DNA of 64,000 nucleotides from Trichaptum fuscoviolaceum. Taxonomy: Eukaryota; Basidiomycota; Agaricomycetes; Hymenochaetales; Trichaptaceae. Positions 23,881 to 36,156 of the stretch are shown piece after piece. Location: positions 4,831,974-4,895,973 of the forward strand of contig CAJSYZ010000007.1 in assembly GCA_910574455.1 (NCBI GenBank). Reading direction: 5' to 3'. Within the stretch, counting starts at the first letter, position 1, and the number at the start of each line of letters is the position of its first letter. The notes under the pieces are model-generated. The model was not told the DNA's origin. It searched no databases and was given only the letters and a program-made list of their open reading frames with translations. Position numbers and translations under genes: made by a program.

Positions 23881-26800
23881 GGGTCCTACAGTTCATGCCC
23901 CCCTCTCTCCCCCTTCCCAAATTTTCCGAATGTCCGCGGGCTTCCTTCAAGTTTCAACAGCTTCAGCTTCTGCGACGAAGTCTGGATAAGTCCCAGAACG
24001 AATTGCCAGAGGGGTACCACGTGCCGTTGTCACGGTGTTGTTCCGTTTCTTCCTGTGATACGACAGTAGAATTAGAGTTGTTTACTTCCTATTTTTTTCT
24101 TTTACACTTTTTTCTGATTCAGTTTCGAGTACAATACCACGTTACGTTCCATGGACAGTTCGGCGATGCGTCTTCTCTTCTTCTCTTCTCTTCTGTTATT
24201 GCTTTACATCGCTTTACATTCCTGGTGGTCTCCCTAATTGACATGCCCTACCCCTACCCTATTTTGTGTGTGCTTCCATCCTTTGTTTTGTGTTCGTGTA
24301 ACCCCCTCCCTCAATCTTCCTTCCACCTTTTATTCCGTGTCCATAATCCGTGTTTCATGTCCTGTGTTCTGATTTCTCTGGAGTCCTTAACTCATCCTTC
24401 TCTTCTTTCTTATACACAAGCAACAGGCAATCTGAATGACCATGACTCGGATACAGTACATACAGTTCACACAGTATACAGTATACAGTAATATACGACA
24501 TACATACATAAATCGATCCCCTCTGGCTCAACCCTATTGTTTTCTTTTCTTCTTCTTGTGTGTGTCTGTATTGTATTACAAGCTCCCTTGCTATAATCTA
24601 ATCATACAAGGATGGATGGTTACCCGTTCCTACCTACATTAGCATGCTTCTTCTGCTTCTGCTTCTCTGCATTCTGCGGTCTGTGGTCAGTGTTCTTCTG
24701 CTCTTCCGTCCCGTAGTCCCGCAGTTCCGTCGCAATGTGCTCCCCCCCTTTTTTACGCTCATCCTACTGAGCACGCCCGATACATCTCTGCTAATAATGG
24801 ACAAGGCAGGACAGAGTAGGACAATCGCATTACCTCCACCTCCACCCCTCCCCCTCCGTCCCCAAGTCCGTTCCGAGCCCCGACATTGTACAAATGATAC
24901 ACATGATACAGTATACATATCATGTATGATACTCACAATATATATGTTTCGGTTTTTTTGTAAGCGCTAGTCAGTGCACGTCAAGCATCCTGAAGAAGCG
25001 TTGCTTCCACCGTATTCCTATTCCTACACTATCTCTCTCGACTCTTGAGTCTGGATCGAACCCTCCCACCCCCCCCCCTTCAAAAACACGCTTTGCTTCG
25101 CGCACGTTTCCCTGCAGAAGGCGGCCACGGCCAGCGAAGCATTGCCAGTGCCAGTGGAAGACACGGACTCGGACTCGGAGCGGAAACAAACAATGCCGTG
25201 ACTGGTATATGTACATAACTTGAAGAAGGCAGACGGTAACAACCGCGTACCTTGGCCCGACTCCGGCCAGGGGTTCGAAGCGCCCGGCGAAACATCGAAG
25301 CATCGAAGCATCACGCTTCTAATTTCTGTGATGACCACGTGCCGCGCCGTAGATCCTTTGCAGCTTTGGCGCTCACTCCGAAGTCATTTATGCCGTGGCA
25401 CGTGCATTGGCTCAATTCGGAGACTCGGGATTCGGACTCCGGGCTCGTGGCCTTTTCCTTTTAGCTTGATGTTTCCATATTTGTGACCGTGACTAGCTCC
25501 GTCACGGTAGCCCACCACGGGTGCATTCGTCCCTTCGCCCTCATCGTCACCCGCTCGCCCGCTCGCCACTCAGACTGGCAGCCCACAGTTCACAATTCTC
25601 AGCCGCGACACCCTTCAAGTTGACAGAGCACAAGAATCATGCAATTGAATTGCTTACTTACTGGATTTCAGAACGGGTCACGGAAATCATGGTCACGGTC
25701 TCCCGGCAAGTGCCAGTGGGTTGCGATCGCGATCGAGACACGTGTCGGCAATGTGCTGGTGCTGGATAAGAGAATAAGTACATAAACGCGGATGCGGGAC
25801 TCAAAACTCGGGACTCGGAAACCCGGCGAACCGTGAACGTTCTGTGATAAAAGTATATAAAGTACAAAGAAGAAAAGTAAAACCTTCCCTCCGCACTGAA
25901 AGCGCCGATCTCGGGGTCGATATTGGGTGGCTGATTGGACATGAGGCTCGCGTCGAGAGTCTACGTGTCCGTCTCCGGGCGTGGCATCCGGGGGTGAAGA
26001 AGAGAAGAAGAGGAAGCGTAAGCGTAAGGGAGGGCTTAAGGTGTGGCCAGGCAGGACATCCAAGTCCGTTGTCACTGCGCACTGACCCACCACCCCGAAG
26101 TTCGCGAAGCTTGCGCGCTGGCGCACCTCATTCGCTGGACTGGCTGGACGTGTATACGTGTCTATATACATGTACCAATGGCGATACCAATGGCAACAAA
26201 GTGCGCTTAACTCCGGATCTGTCTTCCCCGGGCCCCGTGTGTTTTTTATGAATGGATGGAAGCCCGCTCTTCTTTAATTACTAGTAGACACTTGCCAGTG
26301 GCAGGCGGCCCACGGTCCACGGAGATTCAATTCTTACCGCGTAAAATGCTGCCGCCGGCCGGGGCTCGGGGTCGCCAACGGACAACATACGAAAAACGGG
26401 GTAGGATGCGATTGCGATTCCGAGGGTGATCTATTTGAGACTTCTGATCTCCCACAACGCCAATGCGGCGCCAGGTGTCCGATTCGAGCGAGCTGCGATG
26501 ATCGTGCAGAGACGATCTTGCGCTTGTCCATGCATCTGCGTGACCCTGAAATCCTCGTCTCGCCTCGCTTGGCGCGTCGCGGTTGCGTCTCGCGGATATA
26601 TCCAGCGTCTGCGCCTAAATAGCAAACCGAGGTCAATAAGCCAAGCAAATGTATGTGTGTATGTAATAAATATATGATTTGTAGTCACTTTTTGCATCCA
26701 TTAGTCGCCGTAAGGTCGCAAGGTCGCAAAGAAGGAAAGTAAGGGAAGAGAGTAAGGAAGAGAGGTGTCCCGCTTCCGCAATTGCCAAATCGCAACCGCA

Positions 26801-27199
26801 TTCAAGCTTGCGCCCGGGAGCTGTCTTGCCCTCTTGAAATCTCGGACACAGAGTGCTCCCCGGAGGAATGATCGCCCGGATGTCCGACTCCATAATAAAA
26901 TCCAAGGGTCATATGTGATGTTTTTTAAATAACCGCGCTGCGTGCCAGCCTGAGTTTGAGGCAATAACGGACAGTAAGCCGCGGACGAGAACATTTGTTC
27001 TCCACGTCCTATGTATCCCTGGGCGCTTGACCTTCCTGCGTCTCGCATTGCACTGTATTATAATTTTGGGTAACTTCACCAGCATAGTGCATATTGAGAG
27101 ATCTGGGAGACTGGCATTGGTGAGGGACTCGGATGGACGGGACAACGTCCAATGTGTGTATGGGCAGGGAGAGGGAGACAAAATGTGTTGTATTCTTAT

Positions 27200-27310
27200 G
27201 TTTTCACTTGACGGCGGCGGGACTCGAACTCTGACATGCGTTTCGGGGGTGCCAGTGATAACCAGTGAATTACGTGTACTACTGTCCAATGGTCCTCCGA
27301 GTCCCTGAAG
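27200..27310 (-). other. tRNA-like relic with B-box-like word (right arm)
   Basis: On the minus strand GAGTTCGAGTCCCGCCGCCG (about 27,214-27,233) resembles a T-arm and B-box. It is the inverted partner of 7,190-7,312. Acceptor-stem pairing is not convincing. Either a decayed tRNA or a tRNA-derived SINE fragment. Confidence 0.25.
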
Positions 27311-27430
27311 AGGCTACTAGTAGAGCCCATGCGCTGACATTCGGGACGCCCGGGCTTGTGACTCTTGAAGGACGGTAGTGACAGTCACGGTGACGTCGGG
27401 TGAATAACCGCTTGTAACCGTGCTCATTAA

Positions 27431-28284
27431 CAGCGGACCCCAGGACATTCCGAGCCCTGCTGCCAGTGAGCTTGTGCTCGGTGCTCGTGCTTCAAGTTGG
27501 TCACTCACTACTCGGACGACATTATTAAGGATTGACGCCAACACCAAGCCGAATGCAAGCAAGTGTTGTTTGCCATTTACAAGCGCAAGAGATAGGCCCG
27601 GGGCAACATAGACCCCACATTGGCAGTCCAGGCAGCCCGCTGAAACAGAACTTATTTTCTATCTCAAGTTGAGAAGAGAATAAATAAGGATGGAATGGAC
27701 TCAAGTTGGATATTTCGAAGTAGTATGTTTTGTGCACACATATGTATGTGCATGTATGTCACGGAACTTGTGTATCGCCCACAGGCCTTGGGGTCGAGGT
27801 ACACTGAGTTACTGCCAACTGGCAGTAGATCCCAGCCTCGCGGAGGCTAGGTCATGGTGAGATCAACTGCACGGGGTATAGCCTTGAGAGGCCGGTAGTG
27901 CTTAGCACATAATAATACACAGGGCACTGGGATCGAATCTCTAAGCTGGCTGCTGCCCTCCTGCCTTCTGAATCCCGAAGCAGCTGCCCGGTGATGACAG
28001 TCTGAGTCGCCCCTTGGCCATATACAAATCGTGCGCGCAAAAAAGGAGTGTGCAGTCTATCTTTGTATGGACTAGCCTTGACCCGAGCCAAGGCCACATA
28101 CGCATACGTTTTGTACTTCGGACTACATCAAGAGCAAATTGATACGAACAGATCCAATATTACCGTCAGAGAGCAATACGAGATGATTCCGGTACACCTC
28201 GTTCAAGTGGCCACTCTAACTGTGTTATGCTATTCAAATTTGTTCACTCATCAACGAGAATTTCGCCAGACACCCACAAAAGAA
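27431..28284. other. Gene-free stretch between the two inverted duplications
   Basis: No coding region is supported. It holds CTGCCAACTGGCAG (about 27,803), a palindromic version of the dispersed motif, and a GGGATCGAATCTC word at about 27,928 that weakly recalls a tRNA T-arm. Otherwise nothing recognised. Confidence 0.45.
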
Positions 28285-28298
28285 GACTACTCCGAAGT

Positions 28299-29934
28299 TC
28301 ATTCGAATATAATACTGGACACTAAAGTTGGGAGATCCCAATGAGAATCGAGACACTCCGTCTCTTCGACGTGGTTCTTCCTCAGGTTTAAAAAGAGGTT
28401 TGGGGCGAGTACGCCGGATACCATAATCGAGAAGACGAGATACTCGTAGGAGACGAACATCAATGAGCGAAGCTGGTGTTTAGGACTTGATTAACGAGCT
28501 TCACAGTGACTTTCACGGATGCATGCCTACCAGATATTTGTTAATAAGACACAGGCCGAATGTGTATACCGCAAAGATTCTATCATTGTTGTTAGACGGA
28601 TCATAATAGTCACATAAAAAACGTGGACAATTTGAACACGCACGCGAGGTAGTAGAGAATGTTGTCCCGAATGATGATCTCAGAGAGACTTTGTTTCCGA
28701 AGGTAATTCGGGTGGCGGTCTTTACGATTCATCCATGCCTTGTGGAGAATGACGGAAAAGGAGACGGTCTCGACGAGGAAGAAGGGCAGCCAGAAGAAGG
28801 GAACAAAGTCGCGTGAGCCGCTGGGTAGCCCGCTAAGGGGCATCTCCGTATTGTTACGCTCGAATTCGCTCAGGTCGGATATGTACTTTAAACCTGTTGT
28901 GTTATGCCAAAGAATAAACTTTGGAGTGAACTATGTATGTGTGTGTATCGAGAGACACATACGAGGGAAGATAGAAACCTCAACGATGAACACAACAAGG
29001 GCCACCGAGCTCAGGACACAGAATAGCACCAACACAGCTGGGCGTCTATCGCAAATGACATATGCTCGCATCTGAAGCAAAACTACATGCATATGAGCAC
29101 ATCATCCTTACAGCAAAAAAATAGAAGCTCTTACTTACTCATTGCGGAGAACATGACTACACCGCCAGCATATGTTAGGAAAGCGGTAGGATAGACTACA
29201 AGAACGGTAGTAGATTCCATTGACAAGCGGCAGTTGGGTGTTCAGATCACATACCTATGCTTCAATGACAGATTTTATCAGTTATAAGCGAGTCAACCGA
29301 TGAGAAACATGCGAACTCACACTAAACTAGCCTGAACAACAATATTAGCTTATATACTACGGGAGAACCATAAGATCGTACCGTGACGTAGACTGTACCA
29401 GTAGACAGAACCCCTGGCCAATATAACACTTGCAGTCCCACTACGATGAGGATTTCTATAAGCTACGATATGCATACGAGTGCGACAAACAGCAATGAAC
29501 CTTCGTGAACGTAATAACTTCCCGAGAGCAACTAACATCAGCCCTATATCATGGATAGAGAGGCATTTCAAATGTTTACGAACATTAAACATGAAGCGCT
29601 TAGATATCTTGCCTGTATAGATAATCAGCAGGGCCTTTTTTGATTCGATCTCAGACGTGACTGTACGTACCACAAGGTATACCAAAGCTGGAAAGGACCA
29701 CCATTTCTTTCTCTGTTGTTCAGGCATCTCAATAGCTGTTTGATAAAAGAAGTGACTAAGTATACCCAAATGAGCTGAACCTCATCTGCTATGTTCAGAA
29801 CTGTGAGAATGGGTAAACGCTAGGTCGTCCAAATTCAAATGCTACTCACCTGCATTATAGAAAAACACGACAATAGTTATTACTGTTTGCGCAATGAGCA
29901 CCGTTAGAATGACATAGAGGTGCAAATAAAGCAT
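28299..29934 (-). CDS. Multi-pass membrane protein, DUF6533-like
   Basis: Several hydrophobic exons read on the minus strand: a first segment starting MLYLHLYVILTVLIAQ (ATG at 29,934), then a WWSFPALVYLV exon (about 29,720-29,660), VLQVLYWPGVLSTGTVYVT, VLVVYPTAFLTYAGG, MRAYVICDRRPAVLVLF, FFWLPFFLVETVSFSVILHKAW, and an end LFLNLRKNHVEETE before TGA at 28,301-28,299. The order (TM1, W-rich loop, then R-x-Y-x(3)-R after a helix) recalls the fungal DUF6533 membrane family. Function is unknown. Exact splice sites were not all fixed, and N-terminal completeness is uncertain. A 5'-truncated inverted copy lies at 34.5-35.6 kb. Confidence 0.5.
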
Positions 29935-30511
29935 GCTGACAACGGATATAAGGTGCTGCTTGACATAGCTTCGCAACAGGACGAATATCGATAGACATTT
30001 TGAAGGACAACAGTCAGGCTGCTACAGGAAGTCAAGATGGCTCGGTGAAAAATATCAGTGCGACAAAAAGCATATTAAGGATTCAGTCAGAGGTAGGCAT
30101 GCTGTAGGGTACGATAACCCCGAAGATTCGCTGGTGCTAAAGCAGAAAAAGGCCGGATACTGTTCGGAGAACCATAATCCAGCGCTCACTATCGCTCAAT
30201 ATGATCTTCATTCTTGTGCATCATGTTGCTTTAGCTCTCGAGAGCAAAGACCTCCAAGTGACTCGCCGATGCTGCTGATCAAATTCGCTTCCTGTGCATA
30301 GGCACGTACTAGTAGTTGATCCGGGTCGAATATCCAGCAACACTAACGTTCACTCCACCCCGTTCATCCCCGATACCGGGCTGAAGGAGGACAGATAGAT
30401 CAAACGCCGAGATACAATCTGCTTTTGGATTCGCTGTGCCATGCGCGGTAGTATACAAATACAAGAGAATAAAACTCACGGAGATACAACACAAAATGGG
30501 GTAAACAACCA

Positions 30512-31296
30512 TCAACCGCCCTTCGCCTCCGACCTGAGTTTCTCAAGGTCCACAACTGACTGCTCGCCCTCCTTGATCCCTCGCAGGCCCGTGCACACCG
30601 AGGCACTGAGCAGCGCGGTAGAGCACCACCATATTGTCTGGGACCAGCTGCGCCATGAAAAAAACGACAGCACGGGTGGGACCACGGACAAGTACGATAT
30701 CAACCACGCGTCCTCTTCCGAGAAGCTGAAGCCCGGGTCCCCCTTTTCCATCCATCTCTCCAGCTCGGGGCTTAGGACGAGCAAGAGGTTGACGTGCAAT
30801 ATGAAGTTGAGGAGGATGAAGAAGCGCGCTGCGAATATGGGCCGCTCGCTGAGGAAAAACGAGGGTGAAAGCAGAAATAGTCCTTGCCTTGGAAAGAAAG
30901 AAGGTATGATGAGTCGAGTTAGCTAGCAGCTGCGCTCAACATTGAGAAATTCGACATACACGGTTGCCGAAAAAGTCACCATCGCCTGTAGCAGTATCGT
31001 GGATCTCTCGTTCCTTTTCTTCACTTTACGGCGAAGCTTCGTTATGTTCTCCTCTTTCTCTACAGGACTCACAATTCAACGAGCTTGAAACGAAGAAATT
31101 TACTCCGGGTGAAGAGGTCACTGACCTTGGTGATTTGGCCCACGAGTATCATCCAGCTTCGCGTCTTCGACACTAGCCTTACACGTATTTCTTCTGCGTA
31201 CGCCGGTCATTCAAAGTAACCAGCGAAGGAATTGTAAGTGCAGAACAATGAGAACATGTAGGACATGAGGAAAGCGCTGGTGTAGTAAGGTCGCAT
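30512..31296 (-). CDS. Small multi-pass membrane protein of unknown function, possibly N-terminally incomplete
   Basis: Exons on the minus strand read MRPYYTSAFLMSYMFSLF (ATG at 31,296), VTFSATVYVEFLNVERS (about 30,980-30,930), and a longer last exon (30,880-30,512) with PIFAARFFILLNFILHVNLL, a PGFSFSEEDAWLISYLSVV helix, SFFSWRSWSQTIWWC and a basic KLRSEAKGG end with TGA. Similar C-terminal sequences occur in unnamed agaricomycete membrane proteins, as I recall the family; I cannot name it. Expect three to four membrane segments. The first exon has a diverged inverted copy near 34.25 kb. Whether the protein starts at this ATG or has lost upstream exons is open. Confidence 0.45.
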
Positions 31297-31815
31297 GTCG
31301 TTGATTCTCGCAGCATCAAGTATGTTTTTCCCACGACTGCTTAAATTCTATACTATATGACTTGGCATTCAGTAATCTTGATACAAGCTATGCAATATAG
31401 TCCCGTATCATGCTAGAGTGTGTCTCTTATGGAACTCACATAGATGACTTGTCATCATTCTCATTCAACTAAATTGGATCCAAAGAAAGTCGAAACTCGA
31501 ATTTACAGTCCAAAGGAGAAAGACCTTATACTAATTTAACGCTGAAGTACAGAAGCTGAAATAACTTGAACTGCCATGATTGTGATGCGGGCGTTGTGCT
31601 GAATTTTGCGCCTTAAAGTGATTCACGATGATCACGACCGGGAATTCGTGCTTGGTATCTATGTACATGTATCGGATGCCTTCCGCGGACACAACAGATT
31701 TGGTGGTCGACAGGTCTCGAGGCGGAGGCAGAAGCGGGGGCCCAAAGGCAGCCTGAACCTATTGTTGATACCCTGTGCCCTTTCGAGTGCTCATCATCAT
31801 AGCCTGAGATAAGAT

Positions 31816-31832
31816 AACTTGAAATTCAAGTT
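31816..31832. promoter_or_regulatory. Perfect palindrome upstream of RIO1
   Basis: AACTTGAAATTCAAGTT, 94 bp before the RIO1 ATG, a perfect inverted repeat of AACTTGAA around a central A. The half-site is also one of the dispersed motifs of this window, so it may be repeat-derived rather than regulatory. Confidence 0.3.
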
Positions 31833-31926
31833 CAAGTTGTACAGCCACCTGTAATTTTGCTTTTGCTCTTTCCCTCAGCTAATCGATAAACAACATCCTG
31901 ACTGAATCTCTCTCTCAGACCCTCAA

Positions 31927-34083
31927 ATGCAAAAGCAAACAACCTCAGATCACGAAGAAGGACAATTCGACGATGCTCCTGATAACTCGGGAAAGTCTGT
32001 GAACGCCGCCGTAACGAATGGGCTCGTCCCGTCGGAGAGCACATCTGCACCGGTCGCGGTCGTCGATTCGAGGCAAGGCGGAAGCTATATTGATGATGAA
32101 GAAAAGCTGCTCGAGTGGTCCGATGTTGATTATGAGGGTGAAGATGACGAACAGGCCCTGGAAGAGGACATCTATGACGATCGGATCGAGGACGAGGACT
32201 GGGATATCGCGGAAAGAGGTACGTACTGGCATCGTTTCATAACATTATTACTGTCTTCTAATACATTGGAATGTAGATTTTACAAAACAGTACAACCGCC
32301 TGAAGCAGCACGTCGCAGTGCGGTCGGGGACAGCGCAAGGCAGCCTCCAAGCTACGTCAAAAACGCTATCTTCCGTCGCCGCGCTCCCCGCTGTCAATCG
32401 CCCACTCCCAAAGCCCTCTCACCCGAACGCTCAGACACTCCCTTCTGATGGCCAAGGCCCGACGAAGAAGACGTCAGACCAGCTCGCGGCGCTGGCAAAA
32501 TACGCTGCGCGGCTCAAGAACATCGACTCGCCGTACCAGATGGGGCTCGGTGCGAGTGTTAACCGCAAGGGCCCCAGCGCGCATGCGAACATGAAGGACA
32601 AGGCGGACAGGGCTACGAACGAGCAGGTGCTCGACCCGCGCACGCGCATTATCTTGTACAAGATGATCGGCCGCGGGCTCGTACAGGAGATCAACGGCTG
32701 CGTGAGCACTGGGAAGGAGGTCTGTGAGTCCTCCTTCTCAACCCTGCGTCCTCCCACTCATCCAACATATCACAATGGAATACTATAGGCTAACGTGTAC
32801 CATGCGCTGACGCCCATGGGGACACACCTCGCACTGAAGATCTACAAGACGTCGATCCTGGTGTTCAAGGACCGCGACCGGTACGTGACAGGCGAGCGCC
32901 GTTTCCAGCGCGGTTACTCTCGTCACAACCCGCGCAAGATGGTGCGCATGTGGGCGGAGAAGGAGATGCGCAATTTAAAGCGCCTCGTCGCGGCGGGCAT
33001 CCCCTGCCCGGAGCCCGTCGAGGTACGTGAAAATGTACTGGTTATGCAGTTTCTTGGAGATGAGGACGGATGGTAAGCACCCTTTTCTACCGTTCATCTA
33101 TACGTTGGTAACATTCTGAGCTGAAATGCTGAGATAGGGCGTTTCCCCGCCTCAAAGACGCCGACATACCTGCGTCGTTGTATTCGAAGCTTTATCGAGA
33201 CCTGTTGCGAAGTGTACGAAGAATATACAACGAATGTCACCTCGTGCACGCTGATCTCTCGGAGTACAACATTCTCTACCACGATGAAAGGCTGTATATC
33301 ATCGACGTCTCACAGTCAGTGGAGCACGAGCATCCACATGCGTTCGACTTCCTTCGGAAAGATATCAGCAACATGGAAGACTTCTTCGGTCGGTACGGCG
33401 TGAAGGTGCTAGGTCTCCGGCGCGCCTTTGAGTTCGTCACGAAGGAGAACCTCGTTGGCGCGGGAGACTCGATCTCGGAAGAGGAGATGCTAGAGCGTTG
33501 GATTGAGGACGCCAGATTAGGAACGGGAGCAGAAGACGGTGCTATTGGCGACAATGATGAGACAAAGGATCGAGCTCAGGCCCGGGCGTCTCAGCAAGAC
33601 CACGAGGATGCGGTGTTTATGAGGTCGTACATCCCGCGCCATTTGAACGACCTGTATGACCCGGAACGAGATGTCGATATGGTCGCGAAGGGGGAGGGCC
33701 AGAAGCTCATCTATGCAAATATGTTAGGTCTTGTGCAGCCTGCGGTAAACACGGCGATTGAAGCCCCTCCCACACAAGAAAAGACAGAAAAGTCGGTCAA
33801 TTTCGCCTCGGACGGTGTCGAACACCTCTCTCTGTCCAGTGCTGCCAGTGAGGCTGCATCCTCCGGTAGCGATGACTCAGAGGATAGTGACATCGACGAT
33901 AGTGAGTCTGGTGAGGCTGGTGAGGGTGAAGTCGCGGAGCGTAAGCCGCGAGGACATAGACACGAGGATAAGGACGTGAAAAAGGAGCGCAAGAAGGCTG
34001 CAAAGGAGGAGGCCAGGGAGAAACGAAAACATAAGATGAAGAAAGCGGATAAAAAGAAAAAGGTCAAAGCTAGTAGGCATTAA
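31927..34083 (+). CDS. RIO1: Atypical serine/threonine kinase RIO1
   Basis: RIO1 is an atypical kinase/ATPase needed for late cytoplasmic maturation of the 40S ribosomal subunit and for cell-cycle progression. Four exons (31927-32218, 32277-32719, 32789-33072, 33138-34083) keep phase and give 654 residues. Visible: an acidic N-terminus, the flexible nucleotide loop STGKEANVYHA, the lysine in [18 protein letters not shown] (near K262), the catalytic HADLSEYN (D near 379) and the metal-binding IDVSQ (D near 396), all diagnostic of RIO1 rather than RIO2. The C-terminus is Ser/Asp-rich, then strongly basic ([19 protein letters not shown]), as expected. Intact and apparently functional. It sits alone in the loop of the second inverted duplication, with flanking arms ending 570 bp upstream and 100 bp downstream. 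Confidence 0.95.
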
Positions 34084-34179
34084 AATTGGGATTTACTGTA
34101 TTGCTTCTCTCCTATATATTGCACTCTTACGTTGAACCTTGTATTTCCACTATACATGAGTTGTATTAGTTACAATTTA

Positions 34180-35556
34180 GAATTACTCATGCATCCACTG
34201 GCAAAACTTAAGCAGGCGGCGTGCGAAGAACATACTTTATACTACGAGACGCAACTTCCTGAACGCTTATACCGGCGCTTTCCTCATGTCCTACATGTTC
34301 TGCATCCACGACCCTTTCGCTGGATACTGTACTTTGAATGACCGACGCTCGCAGAAGAACTGCGTGTAAGGCTATCGCTGAAGATGCAAAGACGGATGAT
34401 ACTTATGGACCAAGTGAGCAAGGTCAGTAACCTCTCACCCGGAGTATAATTGGCACGTTGACTTGCCAGTGTGAGCCCTTCTTATTTTGAACACATCATC
34501 ACGGTACGATCTCATGGCTTTCCCTTAGTATATACACTAACAAAAAGATATTCAGGCTGGTTTAAAGTGAGGATGCATTTTTTCCATCGGTTAAATCGCT
34601 TATAACTGATAAAATCCGTCAATTAAGCATAGGTATGTCTGCTGAACACCCTACTCCCGCTTGTCAGCGCAATCTAGTACCGTGCTTATAGTCTATCCTA
34701 CCGCTTTCCTAACATATGCTGGCGGTGCAGTCATATTCTCTGCAATGAGTAAGTAAGAGCTTCTATTTTTTGCTGTTAGGTTGATGTGTGCAGTTTTGCT
34801 TCAGATGCGAGCATTTGTTAACTGTGATAGACATCTAGCTGTTCTGGTGCTATTCTGTGTCCTGAGGTCGGCGGCCCTTGTTGCATTCATCATCGAGGTT
34901 GTTATCTTCCCTCATACGTGTCTCCCGCTTTTTATACATAATCCAATCCTCACTGAGCCCTTCGTGACAACGCTACAGGTTGCAAGTATATATTTGACCT
35001 GACCAACTTTCGAACGTAACGATACGATGATGCCCGATGGCGGGCTTCCCAGCGGCTCACACGACTTTGCTCCTTTCTTTTGGCTGCCCTTCTTCCTTGT
35101 CGAGACCGTCTCCTTTTCCGTCATTCTCCACAAGGCGTGGAGGAATCGTGAAGACAGCCACTCACGATGCCTTCGGAAGCAAGCCCCCTCTCTGAAATCA
35201 TCGTTCGGGACAACATTCTCTACTACCTCGCGTGTGTAATCAAAGAGTCAAATCTTCCGTATGAACCGGCTAACAATAATCACAAAATCTTTGTGGTATA
35301 CACATTCGGCCTATGTCTTCTTAACGGATACCTCGTGGGTGAAAATATAGTCACAACGATGTTATTTAGTCGTCATAATTATCTTCGCTCAACAATGTTC
35401 CTCTCTTACGAATACCTCGTCTTCTCGATCATGGTTTTCGGAGTACTCGCCCCGAACTTATTCTTAAGCTTGAGGAAGAACCACCATGAAGATATGAAGT
35501 GTCTCAATTTTAGTTCTGGTCCCTCACTCTTATTGTCCGATATCGAATTTCAATGA
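34180..35556 (+). pseudogene. 5'-truncated inverted copy of the DUF6533-like membrane gene plus a fragment of the neighbouring membrane gene
   Basis: 34,180-34,450 is a decayed copy of the first exon of the 31.3 kb gene (FLMSYMF kept). At about 34,495 it jumps to the middle of the DUF6533-like gene, starting just before the intron after TGTVYVT. From there the exons (MRAFVNCDRHLAVLVLF, FFWLPFFLVETVSFSVILHKAW, VVYTFGLCLLNGYLVGENI, FLSYEYLVFSIMVFGVLAP) run to a stop at 35,554-35,556. The N-terminal membrane exons are absent, so a normal product is unlikely, although the remaining frames are largely open. Confidence 0.65.
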
Positions 35557-35582
35557 GTGAGCTTCGGAATGTTAATTTATTG
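34180..35582 (-). repeat. Right arm of second inverted duplication (IR2)
   Basis: Inverted partner of 28,285-29,395 and 31,100-31,360. The shared landmark TATCCTACCGCTTTCCTAAC occurs at 34,693 (+) and on the minus strand near 29,190. Arms are clearly related, with many substitutions. Confidence 0.75.
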
Positions 35583-36156
35583 AGTGTCGTGCAAAACTCA
35601 CGGTGATGATTGAACATCGTCTCAAAACGCAATAACCGCTCCAGTTATCGTAGTGTCTAACACGACCATGGTATTTCGGAGATAATCTTGGTCTTGATGT
35701 AATATTCCGATACGCTAGGATATTTGAGGGGTTTCTTTTTTCTGGAAGCATATCATCTTTGATACCGATCACGGCGGGGTAGTAGCAGTCCGTCCTCACT
35801 TCCTGATATTACGGTAGCTCAGAGTTACGTCACTTTTGTAGAACTTCATATATGTGATTGAAGCGTATTGTATATTAACTTGATCTACTATAGTTTTTAT
35901 CAAACTCCTAACACGGTGAATGACCTGGTGGCACTCAGCCTGGCACTGCCAGTGGCAATCCGCTTCCGAAGTCCGACGGTCATGATAATAAGAGGTCACC
36001 GCCGCACCCATCCATCACACGCACCCCCTCATTCATCTAACTCAATATAACTTCCAGCACCTCTCGAGATTAATCGCCTCGAAATCCTTTCATTTGACAT
36101 CTCTCAACCATTGACTCAATTGAAAAAACCTCAGTCGAGCTCCACCAAACTTCGCT
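35583..36156. other. Intergenic region upstream of the hypothetical gene
   Basis: No gene seen. It contains CACTGCCAGTGGCA at 35,944 (the dispersed palindromic motif). The last about 150 bp is a plausible promoter/5'UTR for the gene at 36,157. Confidence 0.4.

Larger units (their letters stand above)
21290..27430 (-). repeat. Right arm of large inverted duplication (IR1)
   Basis: Inverted partner of 7,140-12,960. It begins in the middle of septin-fusion exon 4 (GTGGTGGTAATAG word at about 21,297) and ends near 27,430 with the word ACGGTTACAAGCGGTTATTC (read on the minus strand). The non-gene part, 23,881-27,430, mirrors 7,140-10,638 and holds no gene that I recognise. It is slightly longer than the left arm, in part because of an internal duplication near 21.65-22.25 kb. 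Confidence 0.85.
28285..31360 (+). repeat. Left arm of second inverted duplication (IR2)
   Basis: Two blocks, 28,285-29,395 and 31,100-31,360, are reverse complements of 35,582-34,495 and 34,450-34,180. On the right the two blocks are adjacent; on the left they are 1.7 kb apart. This fits an original unit of about 3 kb whose right copy lost its middle. Confidence 0.75.

Noticed and set aside
27850..27990. tRNA gene around the GGGATCGAATCTC word
   Set aside because: No matching acceptor or D-arm could be paired.
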